Shown here: positions 33,803 through 45,079 of the stretch, in pieces
How the letters are laid out: each line of letters opens with the position of its first letter
Numbering within the stretch: position 1 is the first letter of the stretch
Origin: Listeria cossartiae subsp. cossartiae
GTDB taxonomy: Bacteria; Bacillota; Bacilli; Lactobacillales; Listeriaceae
Length of the DNA stretch: 64,000 bases
NCBI RefSeq assembly: GCF_014224155.1
Contig: NZ_JAASUI010000006.1
Coordinates: forward strand, 35,545-99,544
Direction: 5' to 3'
Program-made: the position numbers and the translations under genes
Notes under the pieces: generated by a model
Databases searched by the model: none
What the model was told of the DNA's origin: nothing
Seen by the model: only the letters and a program-made list of their open reading frames with translations

Positions 33803-34303
33803 ATCGATCAAGTTATCTTAATTGGCTTCATGGGAGCTGGAAAAACAACGGTTGGAAATATACTCGCAAACTTAGCTAATTTACCGTACATCGATATCGA
33901 CGAAGTAATTACGAGCGAACAAGGAATGAGTGTATCGGACATTTTTGCTAAATATGGTGAAAAAGAATTCCGCCGTCTAGAACATGAAAAATTAAAAGAA
34001 TTAGCTAATACCAAAGCCGTTATCGCAACAGGCGGTGGCATTGTTCTCAATCCTGAAAATAGAGAAGTATTAAAAAATACATATCCGGTTATTTATTTAG
34101 AAACAGATCCTGAAGTATTTATGAACCGCTTAAAAGGCGACACGACGCGACCACTTGTCCAACAAAAATCAGCCGAAGAAATTCGCGCTATTTTTGAACC
34201 AAGGGTTGCCCATTACCAAGCTTCCGCAGATTTCATTGTTAACACTGATAATCGCAATCAACAAGAAGTTGCTGCAGCGATTTTGGCTATGTTAGATAAG
34301 TAA
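33803..34303 (+). CDS. aroK: Shikimate kinase, apparently with a non-canonical ATC start
   Basis: About 166 residues; phosphorylates shikimate in aromatic amino-acid synthesis. The P-loop GFMGAGKT lies near the N-terminus. Then come DIDEVI (substrate and Mg), the arginine in EFRRLEHE, the GGG motif (ATGGGIVL), and RPLV in the lid. The first in-frame ATG (33830) is inside the P-loop strand and would delete the first beta strand. Upstream the frame is open to 33755 but contains no ATG, GTG or TTG. A strong AAAGGAGGAGAA at 33788-33798 points to ATC at 33803 (or 33800), which gives N-terminal sequence IDQVILIGFMGAGKT. A base change or sequencing error in a former ATG is an alternative. Confidence 0.85.
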   Translation: MDQVILIGFMGAGKTTVGNILANLANLPYIDIDEVITSEQGMSVSDIFAKYGEKEFRRLEHEKLKELANTKAVIATGGGIVLNPENREVLKNTYPVIYLETDPEVFMNRLKGDTTRPLVQQKSAEEIRAIFEPRVAHYQASADFIVNTDNRNQQEVAAAILAMLDK

Positions 34304-34336
34304 AAAACAGCGCTAATAGCTAGCGCTGTTTTTTTA
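34302..34336. terminator. Bidirectional terminator after aroK
   Basis: Inverted repeat ACAGCGCTA/TAGCGCTGT, flanked by A and T runs. It serves aroK (+) and the converging 184-residue gene (-). Confidence 0.85.
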
Positions 34337-34888
34337 TTCTGTACAGTGTCTGCACCACATATCCGGTAATACAGACGTATAGTCTTTTGTAAATGTTAAT
34401 AAATCATAAAACATACTATCTGCATATCCCGCATCAATGCCTTCGATTTTATTCAATTCAATTTCGCGATGAAGTGACTCGAGAGCTGCATCACGGAGCG
34501 CCGGCAAAACATAACCTGTGATTTTGATTTGTGCTAAAGCAGCCGAAACAGTAATTCTATCGGATGTTCGAACATCACTACCAAACTCGGCCAATAATTG
34601 CTGCAAACGGTCTACCCCATCATCTTTTGCTGGAACATAGCTCGCTTTTTTCACTGTTTCCATCATGTATTTTGGAAAAGCAGCTAAATGAAGTCCTTGA
34701 TCACTTTTATCACTAAAATATTCTTCTAAACGGCGCAATACCTCGAGGCCATCCTCATAGCCAAATGGACCGTACGTATCTTGTTCATCTAAATAAAAAC
34801 TTGCTTTAAAGTGCTCATTGAAATGCGGGTGCGTTGTTTCGCTGTTTAATGCGGCATTCGGTTTGTCAATATACATCGTAATCGCCAT
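34334..34888 (-). CDS. Conserved hypothetical protein with C-terminal CRHC
   Basis: A 184-residue soluble acidic protein that I do not recognise. No signal peptide or membrane helix. The N-terminal part is rich in aromatic and acidic residues (HFNEHFKASFYLDEQDTYGPFGYEDG) and the middle is alpha-helical. It ends MWCRHCTE, a CxxC pair that could bind metal or be redox-active. I chose the ATG at 34886-34888 because GGAGG lies eight bases upstream; two earlier in-frame ATGs overlap that site. A weak promoter (TTTCAA, 17 bases, TAAGAT) lies at 34926-34954. Confidence 0.78.
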   Translation of the reverse strand: MAITMYIDKPNAALNSETTHPHFNEHFKASFYLDEQDTYGPFGYEDGLEVLRRLEEYFSDKSDQGLHLAAFPKYMMETVKKASYVPAKDDGVDRLQQLLAEFGSDVRTSDRITVSAALAQIKITGYVLPALRDAALESLHREIELNKIEGIDAGYADSMFYDLLTFTKDYTSVLPDMWCRHCTE

Positions 34889-34925
34889 TCTCATTTCCTC
34901 CATTCATGTGAAACTTCCTACATTC

Positions 34926-34954
34926 ATCTTACCAAATTACGCTCTCATTTGAAA
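34926..34954 (-). promoter_or_regulatory. Weak promoter of the CRHC protein gene
   Basis: The minus strand reads TTTCAA (34949-34954), 17 bases, TAAGAT (34926-34931). The distance to the ATG is about 38 bases. Confidence 0.45.
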
Positions 34955-34966
34955 GGAGAAAAAAAT

Positions 34967-35023
34967 ATGACAATTTTACAACAATTTTATGATCGTTTTT
35001 CACCGTTTTTGTATTTTAATTAA
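34967..35023 (+). CDS. Possible 18-residue peptide, rich in Phe and Tyr
   Basis: An ATG seven bases after AAAGGAG opens an 18-codon frame, MTILQQFYDRFSPFLYFN, ending in TAA. Four Phe and two Tyr codons in 18 recall a leader peptide, but no aromatic biosynthesis gene follows on this strand. No good promoter is visible, and the AAAGGAG coincides with the -35 of the opposite gene's promoter. May be chance. Confidence 0.25.
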   Translation: MTILQQFYDRFSPFLYFN

Positions 35024-35087
35024 CCCAAATGTGATAATATTGTTAAAAATTAATCAAAACATCTGATAAACGTTAAATTATACACCT
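35024..35087. other. AT-rich part of the 337-bp gap
   Basis: No ORF, terminator or tRNA seen. Repeated TTAA/GTTAAA words occur, together with the TTGTTA and TGATAA elements of a poor promoter with an 18-base spacer. Confidence 0.4.
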
Positions 35088-35116
35088 TTGACCATTTTTT
35101 TATTTCGTGGTTAAAT
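35088..35116 (+). promoter_or_regulatory. Promoter of a candidate small RNA
   Basis: TTGACC (35088-35093), a 17-base spacer, TTAAAT (35111-35116), with no coding sequence downstream before the terminator. Confidence 0.45.
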
Positions 35117-35122
35117 AAAAAC

Positions 35123-35219
35123 TGGACTTGATTTTTGTTAATCTCGTCTGTTAATTTATTAGTCAACCACACACACTCGAAAACAAAAACCGCCATTTAT
35201 CCCATTATGGCGGTTTTTG
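35123..35219 (+). ncRNA. Candidate ~95-nt small RNA
   Basis: The interval between the promoter at 35088-35116 and the intrinsic terminator at 35185-35219 holds no ORF with a ribosome binding site. It contains GTTAAT direct repeats at about 35137-35155, and an inverted repeat GTGGTT/AACCAC (35107-35112 and 35165-35170) whose left arm overlaps the promoter. The terminator stem is perfect and ends in TTTTTG. The transcript is predicted only; it could instead be just the shared terminator of the gene on the other strand. Confidence 0.35.
35185..35219. terminator. Bidirectional terminator near the RNA methyltransferase gene
   Basis: A perfect 12-bp stem AAAAACCGCCAT/ATGGCGGTTTTT with a 10-base loop. 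It lies seven bases from the end of the minus-strand methyltransferase gene and also has T-run polarity on the plus strand. Confidence 0.85.
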
Positions 35220-35225
35220 TATACT

Positions 35226-36587
35226 TTATTTTAAATCTAAAACAGTGACTGCTTCAATGTGGGTCGTCATTGGGAACATATCCACTGGTTGGACTTTCTT
35301 CGCTACGTAGCCGCCATCTGTTAATATTTTCATATCACGAGCTAATGTTCCTGGATTACAAGAAACATAAACGACTTTCTTCGGCTTCATCGCTAAAATC
35401 GTTTCAAGTAGTTTCTCATCGCAGCCTTTTCTAGGTGGGTCAACTACTAAAACATCTGCCACGATTCCAGCTTTATACCACGCTGGAATGACCTCTTCTG
35501 CTTTCCCTGTTTCAAACGTTGTATTCGTGAGTTCATTTAATTCTGCATTAGCCCGAGCATCTTGAATTGCTTGGTCCACAATTTCAACCCCGTACACATG
35601 CTTGGCTTTTTTGGCTAGGCAAAGGGAAATGGAGCCGATGCCGCAATAGGCGTCAATCACTGTTTCTTCCCCAGTTAGCTCAGCTGCATCGATTGCTTGT
35701 TGATACAAGACCTCTGTTTGCAGTGGATTCACTTGGTAGAATGAACGAGCCGAAATGGCGAATCTAATACCATGAATCGTATCTTCAATGATATCTTTCC
35801 CCCAAAGTGTTTTCGTCCGATCACCAAAAATGACATTGGTTTTATGTGGGTTGATATTTTGAACGATCGATGTTAATTCCAGTTGTTCTGTCAAATCACG
35901 AACTATTTCATCCTTAAAAGGTAAACGTTCTTTCGTTGTGACAAATACAATCATTAGTTGCCCAGTGGTATGCGCAAAACGCGTCATAATATGGCGGATA
36001 TCGCCTTTTCCTGTTTTTTCATCGTAGGGCTCTGTACCATATTTGGCAAGGATTTCTCGTGCTTTTTGAACAGCAAAATCACCTTGTTCATTGTGAATCA
36101 AACAGGTAGACATATCAATAATCGCATGACTTCTTTTTTGGTAAAAGCCAGCTGTTAATTTGCCATTCACGAAACCGACCGGCACTTGTGATTTGTTGCG
36201 GTAACGCCACGGATTCTCCATGCCAAGTGCGGCTGGTACTTCTACATTTAGTTTACCAATTCGTTTCATCGTTTCTTCCACTTGATTTCGTTTGAATTCA
36301 AGTTGACCCTCGTAGCTTAAATGCTGCAAACTACAGCCGCCGCATTTCGAATAAACCGCACAAGGTGGTTCCACGCGATTAGGGCTAACCGTTTCGATAT
36401 TTTCCATCCGAGCAAAACCATAATTTTTATTTAATTTAATAATTTTGGCTGTCACTTTTTCTCCAGGTAATGTATTGGGAATAAAAAGTGGATACCCGTC
36501 GATTTTGCCAACTCCACTGCCATCATGCGTTAAATCTTCAATTGTTAGTTCAATGGATTGGTTCTTCTTTAAAAGGGATGCTTCCAA
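35226..36587 (-). CDS. rlmD: 23S rRNA (uracil-C5)-methyltransferase, RlmCD/RlmD type
   Basis: A 453-residue enzyme. An N-terminal TRAM RNA-binding domain (IELTIEDLTHDGSGVGKIDGYPLFI) is followed by iron-sulfur cysteines in CAVYSKCGGCSLQHL. The SAM-dependent domain has DAYCGIGSISL and VDPPRKGCD. The nucleophile cysteine lies in VSCNPGTLARD and the general base in HIEAV near the end. It methylates U residues of 23S rRNA. Bacillus and streptococcal homologs methylate two positions (RlmCD), so the exact targets are uncertain. It lies 23 bp downstream of the membrane protein gene in one transcript. Confidence 0.9.
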   Translation of the reverse strand: MEASLLKKNQSIELTIEDLTHDGSGVGKIDGYPLFIPNTLPGEKVTAKIIKLNKNYGFARMENIETVSPNRVEPPCAVYSKCGGCSLQHLSYEGQLEFKRNQVEETMKRIGKLNVEVPAALGMENPWRYRNKSQVPVGFVNGKLTAGFYQKRSHAIIDMSTCLIHNEQGDFAVQKAREILAKYGTEPYDEKTGKGDIRHIMTRFAHTTGQLMIVFVTTKERLPFKDEIVRDLTEQLELTSIVQNINPHKTNVIFGDRTKTLWGKDIIEDTIHGIRFAISARSFYQVNPLQTEVLYQQAIDAAELTGEETVIDAYCGIGSISLCLAKKAKHVYGVEIVDQAIQDARANAELNELTNTTFETGKAEEVIPAWYKAGIVADVLVVDPPRKGCDEKLLETILAMKPKKVVYVSCNPGTLARDMKILTDGGYVAKKVQPVDMFPMTTHIEAVTVLDLK

Positions 36588-36610
36588 AGTCCCTTGCCCC
36601 TCTCTTTGCT

Positions 36611-37366
36611 TTACTTAATAATGTATTCCATGCCGATTGGTTCTTGAATCACAGCTTCTTCTTGCTCTTTAAAAACTAGCATCGTATTTTTCTGTAAGGT
36701 AAAATCGTATACAAATGATTTTGGATAAATCGTCACATTTTTAGTGATGATAAGCTCTTTTGTATTATCTGTAATCGTCACTTTATCTGGAATACTGCTA
36801 TTAAAAATGCCGGCTGCTACTTCTGCGTCATCGCTTGAAAAACTAGTTTTCAGAGATGCTTTTATTTCGTTATTATCGGTTTCTTCTATTTTTAATGGTG
36901 TTTTGTCTGTTTGGACAGATCGTTCACCACTTGTAATTTCATAGTTCGCCAATTTTTTCTGAATAGTGGTTGTTGGGTAGCGGTATTTGGTGTTGGTGAT
37001 GTACTCGGAAACTTTCTTTGCTTCAATCCGAAGGCGATATGCTTTGATATCTTTATACCGATCGTTAGAAGCCGCTAGTTCTTTCAAAATTTCTTCGTTT
37101 GTTGTAGTTAAAATTAAATCTCCATTTGCGGCAATCGTTGTTTGTGTGTTCGCTGCAGGGATGGATAAGATTATATTGTCTTGTATCGGAATTTGCATTT
37201 GGTTGTTTATCCATACTTTGTTACTTTCAATTAGCTCTGCCTTCGTTACTTTTGGAGCTTGCTCTTCTGCGTCCACTTGCCAAAAGAAAAAAACAGCCGC
37301 TGCGATAGCAATGATAAAGATGATTATTATCATCGTGATTTTTTTAAATAAATGCTCACTTGCCAT
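36611..37366 (-). CDS. Single-pass membrane protein of unknown function
   Basis: A 251-residue protein. A cytoplasmic start (MASEHLFKKI) leads into one helix (MIIIIFIIAIAAAVFFFW), and the remaining 225 residues would be extracytoplasmic. They are rich in Thr, Lys, Asn and beta-strand patterns (TTIAANGDLILTTTNEEIL, ITKNVTIYPKSFVYDFTLQ). No cysteine, lipobox or known motif is seen. Co-transcribed with the RNA methyltransferase. Function not recognised. Confidence 0.75.
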   Translation of the reverse strand: MASEHLFKKITMIIIIFIIAIAAAVFFFWQVDAEEQAPKVTKAELIESNKVWINNQMQIPIQDNIILSIPAANTQTTIAANGDLILTTTNEEILKELAASNDRYKDIKAYRLRIEAKKVSEYITNTKYRYPTTTIQKKLANYEITSGERSVQTDKTPLKIEETDNNEIKASLKTSFSSDDAEVAAGIFNSSIPDKVTITDNTKELIITKNVTIYPKSFVYDFTLQKNTMLVFKEQEEAVIQEPIGMEYIIK

Positions 37367-37488
37367 ATCGCATTCACCTCATTTCTTGTCAGACTACTTA
37401 TTATACTTGTTTTAAGCAAATAAGACAAATAACTAACAATAATTACATCCTTTTTACTATGTTGCAATTAGGACGTTTAGGCTAAAAG

Positions 37489-37516
37489 AAAAAAACTACC
37501 AGGCTGGGCAGTTTTT
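37489..37516 (-). terminator. Terminator of the diacylglycerol kinase gene
   Basis: AAAACTGCC and CTGGTAGTTTT arms close a small loop with one internal mismatch, and T residues follow on the minus strand. The right edge overlaps the stop codon. Confidence 0.6.
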
Positions 37517-38447
37517 AGCTATTTTCTTTTATGAATAAATCGGTTGCAGGGATATCATCCACACTTGCGAAAAATTCAATATGTTGTTTTAAATTGCGGA
37601 ATGCCATTGGGGTTTCCCCACCAAGCTCCCCGTCAAGGTTGATTAACATTTTGTCCTCTGAATGGACAATTACTTTTTCGGATTTTACATAGATGACATT
37701 TGGTTCTTTAATATGATCGCCTCTAAGCGCTAATGTGACTAAACGGATAAATTCTGCTAAATTGACTTTTTTTACAATAATTAGTGAAAATTTACCGTCG
37801 TCTAGCTTGGCGTCAGGGGCAATTTTTTCGAAGCCACCGATTGAATTCGTTAATCCTAGTAGGAAAAACATTACTTCTCCTTCAAAAATACCTTGATCGT
37901 ATTCTACTTTTACTTTGGTTGCTTTCAAGGAAGGTAACATTTCAATTCCTTTTAAATAATAAGCAAGTTGTCCAAGCATTGTTTTTAATCGGCTAGGAAC
38001 GTCGTAGGTTAGTTCTGTTAACCGACCGCCGCCACCAATATTAATAAAATACGTTTCGTTTGCTTTACCTATATCCATTGCTACACTTTGACCAGCTGCT
38101 ATAATCTTCGTTGCTTTTATCACGTCTCTAGGAACATGTAAGGCTCTTGCAAAATCATTGGTTGTCCCGGTTGGTATAATCCCTACTTTGGGGCGATATT
38201 CTTTTTCTGCAATCCCGTTAATGACTTCATTAATGGTTCCATCTCCGCCAGCTGCTACGACTAAATCAAATCGATCTCTTACAGCTTCTTCGGCTGCGCG
38301 TTTGGCGTCATCTGGTTCTGCAGTAGTTGCGTGTGCAGATGTTACATAGCCCGCTTCCTCTAATATCGAAAGGACATCTGCAAGGTTTTTCTTAATGATT
38401 TCTCTTCCAGATGTGGGATTATAAATAACTCGAGCGTGTTTTTGCAT
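37515..38447 (-). CDS. dgkB: Diacylglycerol kinase (DgkB family)
   Basis: A 310-residue lipid kinase that phosphorylates diacylglycerol so that it re-enters phospholipid synthesis, important where lipoteichoic acid synthesis releases it. The DAGK catalytic fold begins RVIYNPTSGRE. The nucleotide motif is VVAAGGDGTINEVINGI near residues 60-76 and GIIPTGTTNDFARAL follows. The start is taken as the ATG at 38445-38447, nine bases after GGAGAGG. An in-frame ATG seven codons upstream overlaps that site. Synteny with gatCAB and the methyltransferase gene matches B. subtilis. Confidence 0.92.
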   Translation of the reverse strand: MQKHARVIYNPTSGREIIKKNLADVLSILEEAGYVTSAHATTAEPDDAKRAAEEAVRDRFDLVVAAGGDGTINEVINGIAEKEYRPKVGIIPTGTTNDFARALHVPRDVIKATKIIAAGQSVAMDIGKANETYFINIGGGGRLTELTYDVPSRLKTMLGQLAYYLKGIEMLPSLKATKVKVEYDQGIFEGEVMFFLLGLTNSIGGFEKIAPDAKLDDGKFSLIIVKKVNLAEFIRLVTLALRGDHIKEPNVIYVKSEKVIVHSEDKMLINLDGELGGETPMAFRNLKQHIEFFASVDDIPATDLFIKENS

Positions 38448-38518
38448 TATGTTCGTCCTCTCCTTCACTCAAACAGCGTTGTTCAAAAGAAAAGCGCGTT
38501 TTGACACATGATAGTAAT

Positions 38519-38527
38519 ATTATAGCA
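38519..38527 (-). promoter_or_regulatory. Extended -10 promoter of dgkB
   Basis: The minus strand reads TGCTATAAT, about 70 bases upstream of the kinase start. Confidence 0.6.
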
Positions 38528-38554
38528 AATTTCGCCATAAATTCCTAATAAATA

Positions 38555-38585
38555 CAAGCAGTGAAGCGAAATGCCTCACTGCTTG
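38555..38585 (-). terminator. Hairpin at the end of the gatCAB operon
   Basis: A 10-bp stem CAAGCAGTGA/TCACTGCTTG with an 11-base loop, just after the gatB stop. The U-tract is imperfect on the minus strand; a better T-run faces plus. Confidence 0.65.
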
Positions 38586-38590
38586 CTTTT

Positions 38591-40021
38591 TTAGCGTTTG
38601 TTCATTTCTTCTAATAATAGTTTGTTTGCCATCGGTGGATTTGCTTGGCCTTTTGTTGCTTTCATTACTTGACCAATTAAGAATCCAACAGCACGGTCTT
38701 TACCATTTTTAAAGTCGACGATAGATTGTTCATTGTTATCCAAAATTTCACCGATGATTGTGCGTAATGCTCCTTCATCAGAAATTTGAACAAGTCCTTT
38801 GTCTTTAACAACTTGCTCTGCGTCGCCGCCATTTTGCGCTAATTCGCGGAAAACTTTTTTGGCAATTTTAGAGGAAATTGTGCCGGCCTCGATTAATTTA
38901 ATCATGCCTGCTAGGTTTTCTGGTGTTAGGCCTGTTTCATGCAGTTCTTTTTGTTCTGCATTTAAGTAAGCGGAAACCTCACCCATTAACCAGTTAGACG
39001 CTTGTTTAGCATCCGCTCCAGCTGCAAGAGTTGCTTCAAAGAAATCAGACATTTCTTTTGTTAGCGTTAGAACCATTGCATCATACGCAGGTAAACCAAG
39101 ATCGTTAATATAACGGATTTGGCGTTTATCTGGAAGTTCAGGAATTTCAGCGCGGATACGTTCTTTCCAAGCTTCATCAATAAATAAATCTACTAAGTCT
39201 GGCTCTGGGAAATAACGATAATCGTCGGATCCTTCTTTGATACGCATCAAGGAAGTTTTTCCAGTTGCTTCTTCAAAACGACGTGTTTCTTGTTCGATAA
39301 TGCCACCAGAAAGAAGTACTTCTGCTTGGCGTTTTTCTTCGTATTCGATACCTTTACGCACGTTATTGAAGGAGTTTAGGTTTTTAAGTTCTGTTTTTAC
39401 GCCAAATTCTTCGCGACCGACTGGACGGATAGAAATGTTGGCATCACAGCGCATCGAACCTTCTTCCATTTTTACGTCGGATACGCCAGTGTATTGAATG
39501 ATTGATTTTAGTTTTTCCAAGTAGGCATACGCTTCTTCTGCAGAGCGAATGTCTGGTTCAGAAACGATTTCGATGAGCGGTGTTCCTTGACGGTTAATAT
39601 CCACTAATGAATAACCATGAGATGTATGCGTGTTTTTACCAGCATCTTCTTCTAAATGAAGACGAGTGATGCCGATTTTTTTCTTTTTACCGCCAACTTC
39701 GATTTCAATCCAACCATGTTCGCCGATTGGTTTATCGAATTGGGAAATTTGGTATGCTTTGGGATTATCTGGATAAAAATAGTTTTTGCGGTCGAATTTT
39801 GTATGTTCCGCAATTTCACAGTTGATTGCCATTGCCGCTTTCATACCGAATTCTACGGCACGTTTATTTAAAACTGGTAAAACACCTGGCATACCTAAGT
39901 CTACCACGGTTGTATTTGTATTTGGTTCTGCTCCAAAATGAGCTGGCGCAGAAGAAAATATTTTTGAATTGGTTTTTAACTCTACGTGAACCTCAAGTCC
40001 AATAACTGTTTCAAAATTCAT
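38591..40021 (-). CDS. gatB: Aspartyl/glutamyl-tRNA(Asn/Gln) amidotransferase subunit B
   Basis: A 476-residue subunit that binds misacylated Glu-tRNA(Gln) or Asp-tRNA(Asn) and phosphorylates the acyl group before amidation. The N-terminus [24 protein letters not shown] and [16 protein letters not shown] are family signatures, along with [13 protein letters not shown]. The C-terminal YqeY/tail domain ends [16 protein letters not shown]. Length is standard. Third gene of gatCAB, 11 bp after gatA. Confidence 0.97.
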   Translation of the reverse strand: MNFETVIGLEVHVELKTNSKIFSSAPAHFGAEPNTNTTVVDLGMPGVLPVLNKRAVEFGMKAAMAINCEIAEHTKFDRKNYFYPDNPKAYQISQFDKPIGEHGWIEIEVGGKKKKIGITRLHLEEDAGKNTHTSHGYSLVDINRQGTPLIEIVSEPDIRSAEEAYAYLEKLKSIIQYTGVSDVKMEEGSMRCDANISIRPVGREEFGVKTELKNLNSFNNVRKGIEYEEKRQAEVLLSGGIIEQETRRFEEATGKTSLMRIKEGSDDYRYFPEPDLVDLFIDEAWKERIRAEIPELPDKRQIRYINDLGLPAYDAMVLTLTKEMSDFFEATLAAGADAKQASNWLMGEVSAYLNAEQKELHETGLTPENLAGMIKLIEAGTISSKIAKKVFRELAQNGGDAEQVVKDKGLVQISDEGALRTIIGEILDNNEQSIVDFKNGKDRAVGFLIGQVMKATKGQANPPMANKLLLEEMNKR

Positions 40022-40032
40022 TGCTACGCCTC

Positions 40033-41484
40033 CTATAAGTTTGGTTTTTCTTTATGGAATGTTGTTTCTTGTTCAAAAGCATGTGCTACTTTGTATAATA
40101 ATGATTCTTCAAAGTAGTTACCGATAATTTGTAAGCCTACTGGTAAGCCATCTGAGAATCCACAAGGAACAGAAATAGCTGGTACGCCGGCTAAGTTAAT
40201 CGGAACAGTTAAAATATCATTGGAATACATTGTAATTGGATCATTGATCATGCCGTCAATTTTGAAAGCTGTTGTCGGGGAACTTGGTCCGATAATTACA
40301 TCATAGTTTTCAAATACATTAACGAAATCTTGTTTAATTAATGTACGTGCTTGTTGTGCTTTTTTGTAGTAAGCATCGTAATAACCCGAGCTTAACGCAT
40401 ATGTTCCAAGCATAATACGACGTTTTACTTCATCGCCAAAACCTTCAGAACGCGTTTTTGTATAAAGTTCTTCTAAAGTAGTCGCGTTTGGAGAACGGTA
40501 TCCGTAACGAACGCCGTCAAAGCGAGAAAGGTTAGAAGAAGCTTCACTGGATGCTAAAATATAGTAACTTGCTACACCGTATTCAGAATGCGGTAAAGAA
40601 ACTTCATCCCAAGTAGCGCCAAGTTTTTCGAGTGTTTTAAGGGCATCTAAGACAGCTTGTTTTACGCCAGGGTCAACGCCTTCGCCAAGATATTCTTTTG
40701 GAACACCGATGCGTAAGCCTTTGATGTCGCCAGTTAAGCTATCTGAGAAGCGCTCTACTGGTTGGTTAATGGATGTAGAATCATTTGCATCTAAACCAGA
40801 AATCGCTTCTAGTAAATACGCATTATCTTCTACATTTTTTGTAATTGGGCCGATTTGGTCTAAAGAAGACGCAAAGGCAATTAAACCAAAACGAGATACA
40901 CGGCCATATGTAGGTTTCATTCCGACTACCCCACAAAAAGCTGCTGGTTGGCGAATTGATCCACCAGTATCACTACCAAGCGAGAATAATACTTCGCCGG
41001 CTGCAACTGCGGATGCACTACCACCTGAAGAACCACCAGGAACTCTTGATAAATCCCATGGGTTAAATGTTTTGTGGAAATACGATGTTTCTGTCGAGGA
41101 ACCCATCGCGAATTCATCCATGTTTAATTTTCCGATATTAATTGTTTGTGCATTTTTCAATTTTGAAACAACGGTCGCATCATAAATCGGATCGAAGTTT
41201 TCTAAAATTTTACTTGCTGCTGTTGTGCGCAAGCTTTTTGTGACGATATTATCTTTAATCCCGATTGGAAGTCCTGCAAGCATGTTGTTAGGATCTATGC
41301 CAGCATCTCCAAGCTCTTCCGCTACATCAAAGGCTGCTTCTTTATTTAATGTAATAAAGGAGCCAACTTTGTCCTCTACGGATTCAATTCGGTTGAATGA
41401 TTCTGATACTAAATCAAATGGTGTAATCTCTTTTTTTACTAATTTATCATGTAGTTCTTTTACTGAAAAATCAAATAAACCCAA
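40033..41484 (-). CDS. gatA: Aspartyl/glutamyl-tRNA(Asn/Gln) amidotransferase subunit A
   Basis: A 483-residue amidase-signature enzyme that releases ammonia from glutamine for the GatB reaction. The Ser-cisSer-Lys triad is visible as Lys77 (GIKDNI), Ser152 (GGSSGGSAS) and Ser176 ([11 protein letters not shown]). Length and C-terminus are typical. 24 bp after gatC. Confidence 0.97.
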   Translation of the reverse strand: MGLFDFSVKELHDKLVKKEITPFDLVSESFNRIESVEDKVGSFITLNKEAAFDVAEELGDAGIDPNNMLAGLPIGIKDNIVTKSLRTTAASKILENFDPIYDATVVSKLKNAQTINIGKLNMDEFAMGSSTETSYFHKTFNPWDLSRVPGGSSGGSASAVAAGEVLFSLGSDTGGSIRQPAAFCGVVGMKPTYGRVSRFGLIAFASSLDQIGPITKNVEDNAYLLEAISGLDANDSTSINQPVERFSDSLTGDIKGLRIGVPKEYLGEGVDPGVKQAVLDALKTLEKLGATWDEVSLPHSEYGVASYYILASSEASSNLSRFDGVRYGYRSPNATTLEELYTKTRSEGFGDEVKRRIMLGTYALSSGYYDAYYKKAQQARTLIKQDFVNVFENYDVIIGPSSPTTAFKIDGMINDPITMYSNDILTVPINLAGVPAISVPCGFSDGLPVGLQIIGNYFEESLLYKVAHAFEQETTFHKEKPNL

Positions 41485-41508
41485 AATAATTTCCCTCCTT
41501 AGCTACTT

Positions 41509-41802
41509 TTATTGTTCCATAATTGTTGGTACTTTGAACATGCCGTCTTGCTCATCTGGCGCATTTTTTAGTACTTCTCTACGATCAAGCCCTTTTGTTG
41601 CCACATCTTCTCGTAAAACGTTCGATACTTCAATTGCATGGCTGGTAGGTTCTACATTCGTTGTATCTAAAGTATTTAATTGCTCTACTAGCTCGATAAT
41701 TTTACCAAGCTGACCAGCGAAAGCAGTTGCTTCTGTTTCTGATACTTCTAATTTGGCAAGATTTGCTACTTTTTCTACTGTTTCTTTTGATATATTTGAC
41801 AA
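41509..41802 (-). CDS. gatC: Aspartyl/glutamyl-tRNA(Asn/Gln) amidotransferase subunit C
   Basis: A 97-residue subunit that wraps around GatA and GatB to stabilise the complex. The sequence VEKVANLAKLEVSETEATAFAGQLGKIIELVEQLNTLDT is the family signature. First gene of the operon; AAAAAGGAGGATGGC precedes the ATG. Confidence 0.95.
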   Translation of the reverse strand: MSNISKETVEKVANLAKLEVSETEATAFAGQLGKIIELVEQLNTLDTTNVEPTSHAIEVSNVLREDVATKGLDRREVLKNAPDEQDGMFKVPTIMEQ

Positions 41803-41804
41803 AA

Positions 41805-41926
41805 TGCCATCCTCCTTTTTAGTGGTACTTTCTACGCGGTAGTACTTCCCGCCTGTTAAAAATGGGAAGAACTGTCCTCTCCTGCATAATTATACAACAG
41901 GAAAGAACAATTCGCATTGTTTTTTA
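41805..41926 (-). promoter_or_regulatory. gat operon promoter and structured leader
   Basis: TATAAT on the minus strand at 41889-41894; the -35 is weak. The leader of about 80 bases has CTTCCC/GGGAAG and GTACT-type inverted repeats that could form hairpins before the ribosome binding site. No known riboswitch is recognised. Confidence 0.45.
41906..41921 (-). terminator. Weak hairpin after camS
   Basis: AACAAT-GCGA-ATTGTT directly after the camS stop codon. The stem is short with a poor U-tract, so transcription may partly read into gatCAB. Confidence 0.35.
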
Positions 41927-45060
<3,134 letters not shown>

Positions 45061-45079
45061 TCACCTGCTTCTTCCAAAT

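Noticed and set aside
33830..34303. aroK starting at the ATG 33830
   Set aside because: It would remove the first beta strand and start inside the P-loop; AAAGGAGG is more than 30 bases upstream of it.
40709..41185. 158-codon ORF antisense to gatA
   Set aside because: Shadow of the amidase coding frame; no initiation signals.
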